A DNA stretch of 6,679 nt, from the NCBI GenBank assembly GCA_016302585.1, contig JAEDNI010000060.1:1-6679 (forward strand). Reading direction: 5' to 3'. This document shows positions 5,626-6,679 of the stretch, in pieces; within the stretch, counting starts at the first letter, position 1, and every line of letters begins with the position of its first letter. This DNA comes from Paludibacteraceae bacterium. Its GTDB lineage: Bacteria; Bacteroidota; Bacteroidia; Bacteroidales; Paludibacteraceae. The notes under the pieces were generated by a model. It had not been told where the DNA came from. It saw nothing but the letters and a program-made list of their open reading frames with translations, and searched no databases. The translations under genes and the position numbers were made by a program.

Positions 5626-6291
5626 TCAACGCAAGCCTGCAATCTTGTGCAGTTGAACGCTGAGACGCCAGAACGGGTGTAAGAGAATATAACGAACGGT
5701 CTCGTCGAGATTATCGTTTTTATCATCCGACCACTCGTCTATACCGCTCTCCATGAGCAAGTCTCCATTATATCGTAGGGGCTGTAACATCCAATGTTCA
5801 GCCTCTATTTTTGTGCGCCAAACCTCCGGATCATACGTTCCCGTGAAGACCACTTTCACTTCATTCGCACGCTTCAAAGCGAGACGGGAAGGAATTTCAC
5901 CCTTCTCATGAGGTTGCGGATGGGGGAGGGGAACCATTTTAGGCGAGCAGGTGATCCAATCAATACCTTCCGGAAGCGGATGGGTCCCATTGGTCTCAAT
6001 ACAGATATAAAAACCCGCTGCATGCAATGCATCGATCAGCGCTTTATCGACCTGCAGACTCGGTTCTCCTCCGGTCAGAACGCACATCTTACGCCGCTCG
6101 TTGGGCACGTCGTACAGCGATAACATCTCATTGATAATCTGCTCGGCTGTCATCTCCGTATATTCCGAAAAATCCGTGTCGCACCAGGGACAACGAAGAT
6201 TGCATCCGCTGAAACGCACAAAGACAGCCGGGATACCAGAATGAGCACCCTCGCCTTGCAGCGTAAAGAATATTTCGTTAACTTTGTACAA
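5626..6291 (-). CDS. queE: 7-carboxy-7-deazaguanine synthase (radical SAM)
   Basis: QueE rearranges 6-carboxy-tetrahydropterin to 7-carboxy-7-deazaguanine, the step after QueD on the way to preQ0 and queuosine. The 221-residue length fits. The N-terminal motif FTLQGEGAHSGIPAVFVRFSGC matches the family, and the iron-sulfur ligands form C30-X3-C34-X2-C37, the radical SAM pattern with the WCDT ending usual for QueE. TGGEP at 73-77 and ETNGT at 99-103 contribute to S-adenosylmethionine and substrate binding, and the C-terminal WRLSVQLHKIAGLR is also typical. The start codon is TTG (6289-6291): an in-frame TAA lies two codons upstream and no ATG occurs before the conserved motif. It follows queD by 56 bases, and that gap is mostly an inverted repeat that overlaps this start. 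Confidence 0.94.
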   Translation of the reverse strand: MYKVNEIFFTLQGEGAHSGIPAVFVRFSGCNLRCPWCDTDFSEYTEMTAEQIINEMLSLYDVPNERRKMCVLTGGEPSLQVDKALIDALHAAGFYICIETNGTHPLPEGIDWITCSPKMVPLPHPQPHEKGEIPSRLALKRANEVKVVFTGTYDPEVWRTKIEAEHWMLQPLRYNGDLLMESGIDEWSDDKNDNLDETVRYILLHPFWRLSVQLHKIAGLR

Positions 6292-6345
6292 TGATTAATG
6301 ATGAATGAATATCTCGCAAAAAATATTCATTGTTAATTATTCATT
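6290..6345 (-). repeat. Inverted repeat with 23-base arms over the queE start
   Basis: The arms 6290-6312 and 6323-6345 match as reverse complements at 19 of 23 positions, with a 10-base spacer. In a queD-queE transcript they would form a hairpin whose 3' arm ends on the TTG start of queE. Both arms and the flank are built of seven-base units: AATGATT, AATGATG, AATGAAT on one side, and five units at 6324-6358 of TATTCAT, TGTTAAT and TTTTCAT types on the other. Confidence 0.65.
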
Positions 6346-6347
6346 TT

Positions 6348-6677
6348 TCATTTTTCATAAATCGCGATATTTCCCTCGCTCTCTTGAACGGAGACTTTAT
6401 AGCAGTTTTCTACATGGTCGCAAATCCAGCGTGCGATATTCTCGGCCGACGGATTGACGTCTAACACCTCGTTGATATACTTATGATCGAAGGTGTCTTT
6501 CACCACTTTCTTGATGTGCGTGAAGTCGGTCACCATGCCATCTTGGTTCAACTCCTTCGCCTTGCAATACACAACGATAATCCAGTTATGACCGTGCAGG
6601 TTCTCGCATTTACTTTCGTACGACAGCATCAGATTATGTGCCGCGGAGATCTCTATTCGTTTTTCTACGTAATACAT
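6348..6677 (-). CDS. queD: 6-carboxy-5,6,7,8-tetrahydropterin synthase
   Basis: QueD turns 7,8-dihydroneopterin triphosphate into 6-carboxy-tetrahydropterin, the substrate of QueE. The 109 residues are complete and typical of short bacterial QueD proteins. Zinc ligands are H14 (SAAHNL), H28 and H30 (LHGHNW). The catalytic Cys is C24 four residues before H28, and the Asp-His pair is D64/H65 in TFDHKYIN, with E99 near the C-terminus (VQESEG). MVTDF at 48-52 and PSAENIA at 76-82 are also family motifs. The ATG lies two bases from the window edge, so promoter and upstream genes are not visible. It is the first of two visible genes of a queD-queE operon; queC and queF are not in the window. The 3' end merges with a seven-base repeat array. 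Confidence 0.94.
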   Translation of the reverse strand: MYYVEKRIEISAAHNLMLSYESKCENLHGHNWIIVVYCKAKELNQDGMVTDFTHIKKVVKDTFDHKYINEVLDVNPSAENIARWICDHVENCYKVSVQESEGNIAIYEK

Positions 6678-6679
6678 CA

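Overview
The window looks like a chromosome segment of a Bacteroidales-type member of the Bacteroidota. Three things point there: promoters of the phylum's own form (a TTTG-like -33 element, 20 bases, then TAnnTTTG), little sign of Shine-Dalgarno sites, and the gene order pdxJ - exbB - exbD - TonB/TolA-like, which I recall as common in that order (from memory, not searched). The species cannot be named from the sequence.

Layout. Bases 1-235 hold a palindrome, a terminator-like hairpin that probably closes an upstream transcript, and a good promoter. That promoter drives a two-gene PIN-type toxin-antitoxin cassette (236-851). A 292-base gap (852-1143) is dominated by a 12-bp inverted repeat and a 115-base extended imperfect hairpin with no assigned function. 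Next come a secreted protein of unknown function (1144-1710) and a strong intrinsic terminator. The following 380-base gap holds a possible promoter, six consecutive units in 11-base phase, an AT-only palindrome and the pdxJ promoter.

The core of the window is a tight + strand run. It holds pdxJ (vitamin B6 synthesis), exbB, exbD and a TonB/TolA-like energy transducer (together a proton-driven inner-membrane motor that works on the outer membrane), then a DJ-1/PfpI-family protein. A small lipoprotein gene follows. On the - strand, queD and queE (preQ0/queuosine pathway) converge on the lipoprotein gene, with the two stop codons directly abutting.

Most genes are familiar housekeeping or accessory families, and I see no multi-gene system that is clearly new. 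The less ordinary signals lie between genes. They are the 115-base hairpin, the 11-base-phase repeat behind a possible promoter, and seven-base-period arrays in three separate gaps whose sequences differ but whose period and placement (from one stop to the next start) are alike. In the queD-queE gap these heptads are arranged as an inverted repeat that would fold over the unusual TTG start of queE.
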